From Clostridium sp. Cult3 (GTDB lineage Bacteria > Bacillota > Clostridia > Tissierellales > Tepidimicrobiaceae), in contig NZ_PPXY01000003.1 of the NCBI RefSeq assembly GCF_021655115.1, positions 1 through 64,000 of the forward strand: 64,000 bases of DNA. Direction: 5' to 3'. Shown in pieces: positions 47,614 through 56,286 of this stretch. The notes beneath the pieces are model-generated. The model made no database searches and was not told where the DNA came from. It saw only the letters and a list, made by a program, of their open reading frames with translations. The stretch's first letter is position 1, and every line of letters starts with the position of its first letter. The position numbers were made by a program, and so were the translations under genes.

Positions 47614-48594
47614 CTATTCTTGTTTCATTTGAAATAGCTCTTTTTCAATTTTATTAAACTTTTTATCAGACTTTCCTATGAACTGTCTGTTGTTCAAATA
47701 ATTTAAAGACTCATCTAATCCATGGAATACTACCTTATAGCTATGGAGAAATTGGCTTTCTAGCCCATATTTTTCCCTGAAGTATCTGTTTGTCTTTCTA
47801 TCTCCATATTTTACATCCCCTATAACTGGGTGTCCTATAGAGCTTAAATGTGCTCTAATTTGATGGGTTCTCCCAGTGATCAATTGTATTTCCAATAAGC
47901 TATATTCCTTAGAATTAGCTATGGGTACTATTCTAGTGATGATTTTTTTAGAGCCTTCTATATTGTCTTTTAAGACTTTTACCTTGTTTAATTCTTCATC
48001 CTTTACCAGATATCCTTCTAATATTATTTCTTTATTGACAACCCCTTTAACTATGGTCTTGTAATATCTATGGATTTCCTCCTTTTTTATTCCTTCGTTT
48101 ATCATTCTTAGGGCCTCGTAGTTCTTTGCCCCTATGATGATGCCACTAGTGTTTCTGTCTAGGCGATTACAAATAGATGGAGTAAAGGTCTTTTCAATTC
48201 TTGGATTGTATTCCCCTTTTACATGGAGGTAATGGATCATGCTGTCCACTATATTGTTTCCATAGTCCTTATTAGCTGAATGGGATAGTATACCTACTGG
48301 CTTGTTTATTAATATTGTATTATCATCTTCATATATTATATTAGGAATTAATGGACTATTTATTATCTCGTCTTTTCCCTTGAATTTTTCTATGGTTTCA
48401 TCAGCAAGATACAATTGAATAATATCCCCTTCTGTTATCATAGTATCTGGATTAGCCTTTTTGCCATTTAGCTTAATATTCTTTTTCCTAAGCATTTTGT
48501 ATATAAAGCTCTGAGGCGCTTGGGAAAAATATTTTTTTAAAAATCTATCTAACCTTTGCTCTGCTTCATTTTTACCAATAATTAACTCTCTCAA
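47614..48594 (-). CDS. RluA-family pseudouridine synthase
   Basis: A 326-residue RNA-modifying enzyme: S4-like RNA-binding part (residues about 10-75: AEQRLDRFLKKYF, INLKLNGKKANPD-like region), then the RluA catalytic domain with the Asp in NRLDRNTSGIIIGAKN, plus ITGRTHQIRAHLSSIGHPVIGD. It would convert uridines in 23S rRNA, or possibly tRNA; the site cannot be read from sequence. TTG at 48594 follows AGGTGATAAAAGT; the longer frame to 48642 crosses the promoter. On the minus strand TTGAAT-16-TATAAT lies upstream at about 48630-48660. Confidence 0.93.
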   Translation of the reverse strand: MRELIIGKNEAEQRLDRFLKKYFSQAPQSFIYKMLRKKNIKLNGKKANPDTMITEGDIIQLYLADETIEKFKGKDEIINSPLIPNIIYEDDNTILINKPVGILSHSANKDYGNNIVDSMIHYLHVKGEYNPRIEKTFTPSICNRLDRNTSGIIIGAKNYEALRMINEGIKKEEIHRYYKTIVKGVVNKEIILEGYLVKDEELNKVKVLKDNIEGSKKIITRIVPIANSKEYSLLEIQLITGRTHQIRAHLSSIGHPVIGDVKYGDRKTNRYFREKYGLESQFLHSYKVVFHGLDESLNYLNNRQFIGKSDKKFNKIEKELFQMKQE

Positions 48595-48698
48595 ACTTTT
48601 ATCACCTTTTCTATATTCTTGTGTTATAATTATATTATACAATAAATAAAATTCAAAACCCTAATTTCGTGAAAAGCCATTTAAAGAGGTGAATTTTT

Positions 48699-49178
48699 AT
48701 GAAAAATTTTTTTGAAGGATTGAAAGATATTCTATACGATGGTATAGATTACATAATGATGGTTCTAGTAATTGTGATAGTTGCTTTGATTATCAATTGG
48801 AGATTAGGCGGACTGTTTACTAAGGATAGTATGGGTGCATCTTCTTCAAAATCTGAAGGACAAGCTACTAATAGGGGTTCTAGCCTTGTTGAGGATAGTA
48901 AGACAAACCAGGAAAAGCCAGAAGATACCTGGGAAAACGAAGATGAGAAAGATCCAAAGGATAAAAATTCAGGTACAATAGTTAAGATTAGTATACCTGC
49001 TGGCTCATTGCCATCTAAGATCGGAAGCATTCTAGAGGATAGTGGCCTAGTCGAGGACAAAAATGCCTTTGTTCAAAAAGCTATTGATTTAAATTTAGAA
49101 ACCAAGTTAAAGTATGGAGACTTTGAGATACCTAAAGATAGCTCTATGGAGAAAATACTAGAGATACTTACTAAATAA
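48699..49178 (+). CDS. Short MltG/YceG-like membrane protein without catalytic domain
   Basis: A 159-residue protein: one membrane helix (about 17-35), an acidic, Ser/Lys-rich linker, and a C-terminal domain (about 92-159) resembling the LysM-like N-terminal domain of endolytic transglycosylase MltG (IPAGSLPSKIGSILEDSGLVEDKNAFVQKA, LKYGDFEIPKDSSMEKILEIL). The catalytic YceG domain is absent, so it is not a functional transglycosylase. Similar short forms occur in Clostridia. ATG follows AAAGAGGTGAATTTTT. Divergent from the RluA gene and followed by a strong terminator. Confidence 0.78.
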   Translation: MKNFFEGLKDILYDGIDYIMMVLVIVIVALIINWRLGGLFTKDSMGASSSKSEGQATNRGSSLVEDSKTNQEKPEDTWENEDEKDPKDKNSGTIVKISIPAGSLPSKIGSILEDSGLVEDKNAFVQKAIDLNLETKLKYGDFEIPKDSSMEKILEILTK

Positions 49179-49220
49179 AAAACTCTTTTCTGGTTTGTAT
49201 TGTTGCCAGAAAAGAGTTTT
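49179..49220. terminator. Strong bidirectional terminator
   Basis: AAAACTCTTTTCTGG (49179-49193) and CCAGAAAAGAGTTTT (49206-49220) form a 15-bp perfect stem with a 12-base loop, between converging genes. Confidence 0.85.
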
Positions 49221-49231
49221 CTCTTTTATAA

Positions 49232-49783
49232 TCAATATCTTTCGTTTATATAACCATCTATTAAGGACTTCTTCTTTCCTTCGATGAATACTCCCTCTTC
49301 CCTTAGGATCCTCAATAGCCAATAGCTCTTAGAATGAAATATGGCCTCCTTATAATCCAATAGTACTATTTCATATAATTTGTCCCTTAAAAATTTCGAC
49401 TCTACTTTTATGAAATAAGCTTCTACATTTTGAAATTCTAAATGTCTTAGCAATTGTAATGTAGCCTTATCTTTTTCATGATAATAATGATTGCCCATGT
49501 TTTTATAGTAGGTATAATATTTATCATGTTTTCCTGATCTTCTAATATCCTTAGCTAACATAGTATAATATTTTGCCAACACGTTGAAATATTGATAATT
49601 GTACATCCCCTTTTCATAACTATCGATTTTAGTAAAAGGTTTTATATCCATCTCTTGTACAAAGTCAAAGTTAGATTCTAAAAACTCCTTTTTCGAAATA
49701 TCCCCGTTGCTATATTGAATGATAAGGGAGCTTCTATTCTCAAAAAATGTATCAAATATACCCTTACTTTTATAATACGCCAA
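49232..49783 (-). CDS. Uncharacterised helical protein (possibly DUF6648)
   Basis: A 183-residue soluble protein, Tyr- and Lys-rich, probably all-helical, without signal peptide or metal motif. The segments NGDISKKEFLESNFDFVQ, YQYFNVLAKYYTMLAKDIR and KATLQLLRHLEFQNVEAYFIKV look conserved. I recall a clostridial DUF6648 family with this look but cannot confirm it. Start TTG (49783) with a weak upstream GGGTG. It is transcribed convergently to the MltG-like gene and follows the RsuA-type gene by 55 bp on the same strand. Confidence 0.72.
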   Translation of the reverse strand: MAYYKSKGIFDTFFENRSSLIIQYSNGDISKKEFLESNFDFVQEMDIKPFTKIDSYEKGMYNYQYFNVLAKYYTMLAKDIRRSGKHDKYYTYYKNMGNHYYHEKDKATLQLLRHLEFQNVEAYFIKVESKFLRDKLYEIVLLDYKEAIFHSKSYWLLRILREEGVFIEGKKKSLIDGYINERY

Positions 49784-49838
49784 TTATAACACCCTATCTA
49801 AATATAATTTTATATTTAATTAAATTATATCATAAACT

Positions 49839-50564
49839 TTAAGTTTTTTCTTTCAGTAATTTGATTTCCTCTTCTGTTAATTCCCTATATTCACCTGGAT
49901 TTAGGGTCTCATCTAGTTTTAGTGGCCCCATAGATATTCTCTTTAGATATACTACTTTCATATTGAGGGCTTCAAACATCCTCTTTACCTGATGATATTT
50001 TCCTTCCTTAATGGATAGTTTAACTTTAGAATACATGTTAGATTCAAGTATTTCCAATGTTGATGGTAAAGTCTTGTATCCATCGTCTAATATAATTCCC
50101 TGTTGAAAGTATGCCTTGTGCTTTTCCTCTACAAAACCGTGAACTTCTGCATAATAGGTTTTTTTCACTTCCTTTTTAGGGGATAAAAGTTCATGGGCAA
50201 GTTTGCCATCATTGGTAAGTAGCAATAAGCCTTCCGTATCCTTATCTAGCCTTCCAGCAGGGAAGGGATTGAATATAATATATTCCTCATCTATTATGTC
50301 TAGCACCGTTCTATTGACTGGATCATCTGTAGATGAAACTAAGCCTTTTGGCTTGTTCATCATTAGATAAATATATTCCCTATAGAGTACTCTATATCCA
50401 TCAAGAGTAACTATGTCTTCGTACGGATCTAGTTTGAAATCCTTTTTATTGATAATGTGGCTATTTACCTCAACTCTGCCCTCTTTTATAATCTTCTGTA
50501 CATCTTTCCTGCTACCGTATCCCATGTTGGAAAGTATCTTGTCTAATCTCTCTTTTTTACTCAT
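49839..50564 (-). CDS. RsuA-family 16S rRNA pseudouridine synthase
   Basis: A 241-residue enzyme: S4 RNA-binding domain (about 4-60: ERLDKILSNMGYGSRKDVQKIIKEGRV) and the RsuA catalytic domain with Asp in GRLDKDTEGLLLLTND, plus EGKYHQVKRMFEALNMKVVYLKRISMGPL. It isomerises uridine in ribosomal RNA; E. coli RsuA modifies U516 of 16S, and the family assignment implies the same target but not proof. ATG after AAAAGGAGAATTAT. Confidence 0.94.
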   Translation of the reverse strand: MSKKERLDKILSNMGYGSRKDVQKIIKEGRVEVNSHIINKKDFKLDPYEDIVTLDGYRVLYREYIYLMMNKPKGLVSSTDDPVNRTVLDIIDEEYIIFNPFPAGRLDKDTEGLLLLTNDGKLAHELLSPKKEVKKTYYAEVHGFVEEKHKAYFQQGIILDDGYKTLPSTLEILESNMYSKVKLSIKEGKYHQVKRMFEALNMKVVYLKRISMGPLKLDETLNPGEYRELTEEEIKLLKEKT

Positions 50565-50706
50565 ATAATTCTCCTTTTCCCTTTATATATTATATTCTAT
50601 ACTATTTTTAAAATTATTAAAATAACCCATCGTATAATTTTATTAAAAGAACACAAAATAGTTATAGGTATTAGCAATAGTCTTAATATATAAGGAGGGA
50701 AAAATT

Positions 50707-50892
50707 ATGCATAAGGATAATAACAAAGAACCTCTTGATGGTGTAAAATGCATAGTGAATACTTGTCACTATCATTTACTAGAGGACCAATGTGGAGCTC
50801 ATAAGATTGAAATTCAACCAAGGAATGCCTCAACTACTGAAGAAACCGATTGTGCTACTTTTAGGCCCCATGACTCAGGTATGGAAGGGTAA
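50707..50892 (+). CDS. DUF1540 domain protein, metal-binding-like
   Basis: A 61-residue Cys-rich protein of the DUF1540 family: VKCIVNTCHYHLLEDQCGAHKIEI...ETDCATF holds four Cys in the family pattern C-x5-C-x8-C and a later Cys, suggesting a bound metal; function unknown. ATG follows GGAGGGAAAAATT. A strong terminator follows, so it is a single-gene transcript upstream of the polymerase. Confidence 0.9.
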   Translation: MHKDNNKEPLDGVKCIVNTCHYHLLEDQCGAHKIEIQPRNASTTEETDCATFRPHDSGMEG

Positions 50893-50911
50893 AGTAAATA
50901 GATGTTTAGAT

Positions 50912-50949
50912 AAGCAGAGGAACCTTATCCAAATAAGGTTCCTCTGCTT
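50912..50949 (+). terminator. Strong terminator after the DUF1540 gene
   Basis: A 16-bp perfect stem (50912-50927 with 50934-50949), six-base loop, followed by a run of T residues on the plus strand. Confidence 0.88.
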
Positions 50950-50974
50950 TTTTAATAAAAATATTAAAATCCTA

Positions 50975-51003
50975 TTTACACAAAACATATGTTCTGTTAT
51001 AAT
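50975..51003 (+). promoter_or_regulatory. SOS-regulated promoter of the Y-family polymerase operon
   Basis: TTTACA (50975-50980), a 17-bp spacer and TATAAT (50998-51003) form a near-consensus promoter. The spacer contains AAACATATGTTC (50983-50994), one mismatch from the Firmicute LexA box GAAC-N4-GTTC with ATAT centre. LexA bound there would block RNA polymerase. Confidence 0.8.
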
Positions 51004-51022
51004 GATCCTAGGAGGGATATTT

Positions 51023-52267
51023 GTGAAACATAGGATTATATTTCATATAGATGTTAATTCTGCCTATGTCTCTTGGGAGGCAGCATATGGGTTACAGCAA
51101 GGAAAAAGGGTGGACTTAAGGGATATACCTTCAATAGTAGGAGGAGATGAATCAAAACGACATGGTATAGTACTGGCTAAATCCATACCTGCAAAAGAAT
51201 ATAAAATTTTGACGGGAGAAAGTATCTATTCAGCTAGACAAAAATGTCCTAATCTAACCATTGTACCCCCGAATTATGAGTTATATATCAAGGCCAGTAG
51301 CAGTATGGTAGATTTACTGAAAGAATACTCTCCTTATATACAAAGGTATTCTATCGATGAAGTGTTTATGGACTATTCTTATATTGATGGAGAGGATTTT
51401 TTGGATACTGCTTATGAAATCAAGGATAGAATTAAAAGGGAATTGGGTTTTACAGTAAATATAGGTATAGGTCCCAATAAACTATTAGCAAAAATGGCTT
51501 CTGATTTTAAAAAACCTGATAGAATCCATACCTTATTTTATTATGAAATAGAAGATAAAATGTGGCCATTGCCAATAGAGGAATTGTTTATGGTAGGGGC
51601 TAGAACCAAAACCAAGCTAAATAAAAGGGGAGTATTTACCATAGGAGAGTTGGCTAAACTGGATAGAGAATATATGTATTCTTGGCTTAAAAAACCAGGC
51701 TTGACTCTATGGGAATATGCCAATGGAATAGAGGATTCCCCTGTGAGGAATTGTCCGCCTCCTGTTAAATCCATAGGTAATTCAACTACTACTTCCTATG
51801 ATGTAGATAACAAAGAGGAATGCTATATGTTCCTATTAGGTTTGTCAGAGATGGTAGGGATGAGACTTAGGGATATAGAACAAAGGGGAAGAGTGATTTC
51901 TGTATCCTTAAAAAATGATCAATTTCATTCCTATTCCCATCAAATAAAATTGGATACGCCTACGGATTCTACCAATATTATATATAGGGTTTCAAAAAAA
52001 CTATTTGATGCAATGTGGAATGGAGAAGCTATAAGGCGTTTTTCTATAAGCATATCTGAACTTTCTTCTAATGAGTTCTGCCAGCTATCCTTGCTAGAGG
52101 ATTATGATGAAAGGGAGGAAATATTGGATCAAACCATAGATAGTATAAGGTATCGATATGGATATAATTCTGTGATTCGCTCTTGTTTTCTACATTCTGG
52201 TATAAATCCTATTATCGGTGGTGTAGTTGCAGAAAAGGATTATCCTATGATGTCTAGTATCTTTTAG
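51023..52267 (+). CDS. Y-family DNA polymerase (DinB/UmuC-like)
   Basis: A 414-residue translesion polymerase: HIDVNSAYVSWEAAY (first metal Asp), YSIDEVFMDYS (second Asp/Glu pair), helix-hairpin-helix region and little-finger domain (about 240-350). It lacks the short C-terminal beta-clamp peptide I can name with certainty. GTG at 51023 follows GGAGGGATATTT and is preferred over a much longer frame reading back through the terminator. SOS control is seen in the promoter. A small gene follows 10 bp later. It could be a UmuC-like polymerase rather than DinB; I give no symbol. Confidence 0.9.
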   Translation: MKHRIIFHIDVNSAYVSWEAAYGLQQGKRVDLRDIPSIVGGDESKRHGIVLAKSIPAKEYKILTGESIYSARQKCPNLTIVPPNYELYIKASSSMVDLLKEYSPYIQRYSIDEVFMDYSYIDGEDFLDTAYEIKDRIKRELGFTVNIGIGPNKLLAKMASDFKKPDRIHTLFYYEIEDKMWPLPIEELFMVGARTKTKLNKRGVFTIGELAKLDREYMYSWLKKPGLTLWEYANGIEDSPVRNCPPPVKSIGNSTTTSYDVDNKEECYMFLLGLSEMVGMRLRDIEQRGRVISVSLKNDQFHSYSHQIKLDTPTDSTNIIYRVSKKLFDAMWNGEAIRRFSISISELSSNEFCQLSLLEDYDEREEILDQTIDSIRYRYGYNSVIRSCFLHSGINPIIGGVVAEKDYPMMSSIF

Positions 52268-52277
52268 GAGGGATATC

Positions 52278-52541
52278 ATGAAGATATTGATGAAGCCAAT
52301 AGAGATGATCGCTTGGTTTACCACAGAGAAAAAACCAATCCCCCTTAGGTATAGGCTTGTGGATGAAAATGATACATACAAGGTGATAAAAGTAGATCGT
52401 ATATTGTTTGCCGAGGAAGAGAAGATTGCAGGTAATAGGATGATCCTATATAGATGCCAAAGTATAATACACAATACTCAAAAAATATATGAATTGAAAT
52501 ATGAAATAGATACCTGCAAATGGTTCCTTTTTAAAATTTAA
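52278..52541 (+). CDS. Small protein cotranscribed with the SOS polymerase
   Basis: An 87-residue protein, basic and rich in beta-prone residues, without cysteine pairs, signal peptide or a family I can name. It reads PIPLRYRLVDENDTYKVIKVDRILFAEEEKIAGNRMILYRCQ, a pattern typical of a small SH3-like or beta-barrel fold. ATG follows GGAGGGATATC. It lies 10 bp after the polymerase stop in the same SOS transcript, so a translesion-synthesis accessory role is inferred. It is not a YolD or ImuA homologue as far as I can see. Confidence 0.75.
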   Translation: MKILMKPIEMIAWFTTEKKPIPLRYRLVDENDTYKVIKVDRILFAEEEKIAGNRMILYRCQSIIHNTQKIYELKYEIDTCKWFLFKI

Positions 52542-52560
52542 TATATAGGACCAAGAAGAT

Positions 52561-52579
52561 AGGCAGGATTACCCTGCCT
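52561..52579. terminator. Short hairpin between convergent genes
   Basis: AGGCAGG (52561-52567) pairs with CCTGCCT (52573-52579) around a five-base loop, with some extension of the stem on both sides. Confidence 0.55.
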
Positions 52580-53004
52580 TATTCTACTCCTAGTTCTATA
52601 CAGTTGTCCTTTAAACCCTCTGGCATATCTTCTAGCATATATTCCACATTGATATAAAATTCCGTTTCAAACTTCTCCGATATCAATTCTAGATCCCCTT
52701 TAAGCTTTTCTAAGTCCTGGATTTCTAAAGGTATAACCTTGTATATGCTATCTACATATATCTTTTTTACATCGTAATCCCTGCCTATTATTCCACACAA
52801 AAAGCCATAGAAAGATTCAATATTTTTTATATTGAACTCCATGGCATTAATAAGTCTTACAGCATAATTAAGACTAAATATATGATTATCGTCTACATCG
52901 ATAAAGATGATGTTTCCATTACCTTCCTTAATATCCTCGTTGGCTTTATCTATTAGCCATTTAGTTTTTCCACTGCCCTTTGGGCCTAATATAAATTTGA
53001 CCAT
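52579..53004 (-). CDS. Small P-loop NTPase-like protein
   Basis: A 141-residue protein with Walker A GPKGSGKTKWLI at residues 6-17 and IIFIDVDD (about 38-45) as a hydrophobic strand ending in Asp. No larger domain is recognised. Similar short clostridial proteins are annotated only as ATP-binding or PilT-like. ATG at 53004 follows GGAGGTGGTTTAT; the frame to 53019 starts at that site. Convergent with the SOS operon. Function unknown. Confidence 0.75.
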   Translation of the reverse strand: MVKFILGPKGSGKTKWLIDKANEDIKEGNGNIIFIDVDDNHIFSLNYAVRLINAMEFNIKNIESFYGFLCGIIGRDYDVKKIYVDSIYKVIPLEIQDLEKLKGDLELISEKFETEFYINVEYMLEDMPEGLKDNCIELGVE

Positions 53005-53092
53005 ATAAACCACCTCCACTTTTATTTATATGACTCTATATTATATTATTCTACATTATTTTTCATTTTCCTCTTTTTTTTGAGTAATTTTT

Positions 53093-54049
53093 TTATTTTT
53101 TAATAATTTTTTTCAGAGCCTTTCCATTTAGATAGTTACACTTGATCCCTTGTTTAGTATTTCTTTTTTCCATCTCAGCTACTATTTCATCCCTGATCTT
53201 CCACCAGGATTCATTCCAGTTGACGAATAAAGAATTTTCCTCTGGCGCTCGGCCTATAATCCTTTGGATTACTATGTTTTCGTCTAAGTGTTCTAGAAAG
53301 GTAATTACCCTTTCCATATACTCCTCCTTAGATATTAAGGAAATCTCTCCTTCTTTGTACATCCTACCTAGTTCAGTCCCTTCTACTATATATAGGGCGT
53401 GAAGCTTCACCTCCTCAACCCCTAGAGCAGAGAGTATTTTGGCATTTTCTATTGCATCCTGGGTGTTATCCCAAGGAAGATTTAGTATCAAATGGGCACA
53501 AGTTCTAATGCCATGTTTTTTGTTTCTGATTACGGCGTCTATGAATTCGGCTAAAGAATGCCCTCGATTTATCTTCATTAAGGTATGGTAGTTTACCGTC
53601 TGTAGACCTAGTTCTACAGTTATTTCCAAATCATATTTTTCTCCAATATAGGCTAGATACTCTAGGTATTCATCCTGTATGCAATCTGGTCTAGTGGATA
53701 CGGATATGCCTACTACATCTTCTACTATGGATTCTTCTATTTGTTCTTTAAAATCCTCTAAAGGCATATAAGTATTGGTAAAGGATTGAAAGTAGGATAT
53801 AAATTTTTTAGCTTTGTACCTCCCTTCTATATATTGTTTGTTCTTTTCTACTTGTTCTCTTACGGAGAGGGTATTGGGAAGGTTCTCAAAGGAACCTCCT
53901 TCCTCACCACAGTATATACAGCCACCAGTACCTACACACCCGTCCCTGTTGGGACAAGTAAGAGGTAGGCTTATGGGAAGCTTATATACCTTTTCTCCAA
54001 ATTTATCCTTTAGATACTGGGAATAAACATTGTATACTGATATATTCAT
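53093..54049 (-). CDS. Radical SAM protein, TIGR01212 family (YtqA/YhcC-like)
   Basis: A 318-residue radical SAM enzyme of the YtqA/YhcC type. Cluster cysteines: CPNRDGCVGTGGCIYC near residues 32-47, with the CxxC end at 44 and 47. SISTRPD-like VSTRPDCI and ELGLQT are seen further in. The reaction of this family is not established to me (tRNA modification is suspected). The C-terminus is Lys-rich. ATG after AAAGGTGAATTTAT. It follows the M1 peptidase gene by 14 bp on the same strand. Confidence 0.92.
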   Translation of the reverse strand: MNISVYNVYSQYLKDKFGEKVYKLPISLPLTCPNRDGCVGTGGCIYCGEEGGSFENLPNTLSVREQVEKNKQYIEGRYKAKKFISYFQSFTNTYMPLEDFKEQIEESIVEDVVGISVSTRPDCIQDEYLEYLAYIGEKYDLEITVELGLQTVNYHTLMKINRGHSLAEFIDAVIRNKKHGIRTCAHLILNLPWDNTQDAIENAKILSALGVEEVKLHALYIVEGTELGRMYKEGEISLISKEEYMERVITFLEHLDENIVIQRIIGRAPEENSLFVNWNESWWKIRDEIVAEMEKRNTKQGIKCNYLNGKALKKIIKK

Positions 54050-54063
54050 ATAAATTCACCTTT

Positions 54064-56163
54064 CTATTGGTACATTCCCTGAATTTCTATGTCTCCTGTA
54101 TTTATTATAAATTGGTTACTATTTTGATATATTGGATTGTACATGTACATGGTATCATATGTTAAATCGGGTTCATCTGCCTTTGTTGCAGCTTCATGTT
54201 CATCCATAAATATTATTAAAGCTAACTTCTTAGGATTGTAAGGATTTTCTGCTATAAAACTGCCTGAAACATTTTCATTTTTTATAGATACTCCATTGAT
54301 ATCTATAGTATCCAAATCCATCCTTATAGGTAATTTAGATGATAGATCTTTCATCAGACTATGTTTTTTAGGATAACCTATTATTACTAGATTTTCCTTC
54401 TTATCTTCTTCTGTAAGCTTCTTTTCCTCTAGGACTTCTAAGTCTATGCCATATTCCATCTCCAAGTTAGTCTTAAAAAAGTTTATAAATCCATCTGTAT
54501 CCTGTGGACCGCCTTTCTTAACATAGGCAGGCTTTACTAACACTATCTTTTCTCCCTCTAAACCTCTAAGGACGATGCTTCCTATTATCAGTCCCTTTTC
54601 CTCTACCATTCTCTTCAGTTGACGTTTTTCCATATTCCTATATAAATCCATTCTTTCTTCCTGGGTCAATTCTATATCTTGAGGATAATAATTAGGGTCC
54701 TCTATGGCTTCTGCCATGGCTTTACCTATATCCTTTCCCCCTACTTCATCTATTACACCTAATAATCCATCTATGGTAGCATTTTTAAATAGATATCTTT
54801 CATAATAGGTTTGAAGGATTTCCAGAAACTTCTCTTCTCCTAATCTTTGCCTTAAATCCTCAAAGAAGGCTGGACCTTTGCCGTTATATATTACCTGTCC
54901 ATAGTTTCCCCAATCCTTAAATTCATCTACACTACTATTTAACGTCAGCGTAGTGGAGGGATATATATAATTTCTAACAGCATAGGCAACGCTATTTTCG
55001 TGATATTTCCCATATTCCTGTTCAAAATAATAGGCGGTCATAAACACGGTTAAGGATTCATCTAAGAAGGGTTCTTTAAACTCATTGTTCCCTACCCCTA
55101 CATACCACCATTGATGCATGGTTTCATGGACAGCAGCTTCTATAGTAAAGGGTGCCTGATCCTTTAAATCTACCTTGGATAGATCCCCATATCTACCCAT
55201 CTGAATTACTTGGGGGTATTCCATAGCCCCTCCGGAAAGAAAAGTTTCCCCTATTCTCAATTCATCATAGGCATATTTACCTACGGTTTTGTTCATAAAT
55301 TTTACGGTTTTGGCTACTTCGTCTAGTATAATCTCTGCAGTTTTATCCCCTGATTTTCCTTGATCCTTCATATAATAATGACTAATCTTTATACCATCTA
55401 CTTCTTTGGTCTTTACCTTGTAATTAGGACTCATGAGGATTACAAAATCCCTCACCTTTTCTGCCTTTAGGCTTAAGACCTTGTTCTCTCCTATTATCTT
55501 TTCCTCTACTATAGTTCCTGTAGGAGCTACTACCATGTTCTTAGGTACAGTTAATTTAACATAATAGTTAGATACATCACTATAATTGGATTCACCTATG
55601 GGATGGTAAGGGTTTTCATCCCACTTTTTAGTCTTCTCATCGTATATGGATAGAATAGGATACCAATTGGTTAGGGAATAGGTATCATTAATATGGTGAA
55701 TACGTTGATTTCCTTGTGGAACCTTTAATGTAAACTTGATCCTTATATCTACCTTTTCACCTTTTTTTATTGGCTTCTCCATCTTTAGTTTAAGGATTTG
55801 ATCATCAGCTGTATACTTGACCTTTTTGTTGTTGATATGTACTTCTTGTATTTTAATATATCCCTTTTCCTCTTCCTTTAACTGTTCCCCATCTTGGAGA
55901 TACATGCCACCAATAGTGGGCATGGTCTCCTGAGAAGAGTAGGAATTTGGATATAGATGGAATACCAATTCCTTCAGCTCCCCATTATAGGAGTTGGTAA
56001 ATTTTACATTCTGCTCCCCTTCTACTATGCTTTCCTTAGGGTTTAGCTTAACATCCATATGGTATTCCGTAGGATTATCTAAATCCACGGCAAAACCAAT
56101 TTGAAAACTGCTTAAAATAATTATCAGTACTAATAAAATAGACAGGTGTTTTTTCCTATTCAA
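54064..56163 (-). CDS. Secreted M1-family metallopeptidase
   Basis: A 699-residue exported peptidase: signal peptide (1-25, MNRKKHLSILLVLIIIL), beta-sandwich N-domain (about 30-235), thermolysin-like catalytic domain with GGAMEYPQVIQMG and HETMHQWWYVGVGNNEFKEPFLDESLTVF. That supplies HExxH with the third ligand Glu. A C-terminal part of about 200 residues has no domain I can name. TTG at 56163 follows AGGAGGG; the frame to 56178 starts within that site. Aminopeptidase activity on peptides outside the cell is inferred. Confidence 0.92.
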   Translation of the reverse strand: MNRKKHLSILLVLIIILSSFQIGFAVDLDNPTEYHMDVKLNPKESIVEGEQNVKFTNSYNGELKELVFHLYPNSYSSQETMPTIGGMYLQDGEQLKEEEKGYIKIQEVHINNKKVKYTADDQILKLKMEKPIKKGEKVDIRIKFTLKVPQGNQRIHHINDTYSLTNWYPILSIYDEKTKKWDENPYHPIGESNYSDVSNYYVKLTVPKNMVVAPTGTIVEEKIIGENKVLSLKAEKVRDFVILMSPNYKVKTKEVDGIKISHYYMKDQGKSGDKTAEIILDEVAKTVKFMNKTVGKYAYDELRIGETFLSGGAMEYPQVIQMGRYGDLSKVDLKDQAPFTIEAAVHETMHQWWYVGVGNNEFKEPFLDESLTVFMTAYYFEQEYGKYHENSVAYAVRNYIYPSTTLTLNSSVDEFKDWGNYGQVIYNGKGPAFFEDLRQRLGEEKFLEILQTYYERYLFKNATIDGLLGVIDEVGGKDIGKAMAEAIEDPNYYPQDIELTQEERMDLYRNMEKRQLKRMVEEKGLIIGSIVLRGLEGEKIVLVKPAYVKKGGPQDTDGFINFFKTNLEMEYGIDLEVLEEKKLTEEDKKENLVIIGYPKKHSLMKDLSSKLPIRMDLDTIDINGVSIKNENVSGSFIAENPYNPKKLALIIFMDEHEAATKADEPDLTYDTMYMYNPIYQNSNQFIINTGDIEIQGMYQ

Positions 56164-56196
56164 AATATCCCTCCTCATTATTTCAGAGCTACACCC

Positions 56197-56277
56197 CTAG
56201 TGCAGCTCATTTTTGATAAAATCCAATACCTTCTCTGCATGACCTTTTGCCCTTATGTTTCTAAATTCCTTTACCAA
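56197..56277 (-). other. Small in-frame coding-like tail beyond the HAD stop codon
   Basis: After the TAG of the HAD phosphatase gene the same frame stays open for 27 codons. Reading from a TTG at 56277 gives 26 residues (VKEFRNIRAKGHAEKVLDFI...), with GGAAGGGGAG just before it. The composition looks like a folded-protein C-terminus. It may be a small gene, a vestigial C-terminal extension or chance. There is no homology I can name. Confidence 0.35.
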
Positions 56278-56286
56278 CTCCCCTTC

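Noticed and set aside
50792-51022. Extended N-terminus of the Y-family polymerase
   Set aside because: The frame crosses the DUF1540 gene, a strong terminator and the SOS promoter; GTG at 51023 has a good ribosome binding site.
53020-53092. T-rich tract considered as an origin or promoter element
   Set aside because: It has no DnaA boxes or ordered repeats and is explained by the Lys-rich end of the radical SAM gene and AT-rich spacer.
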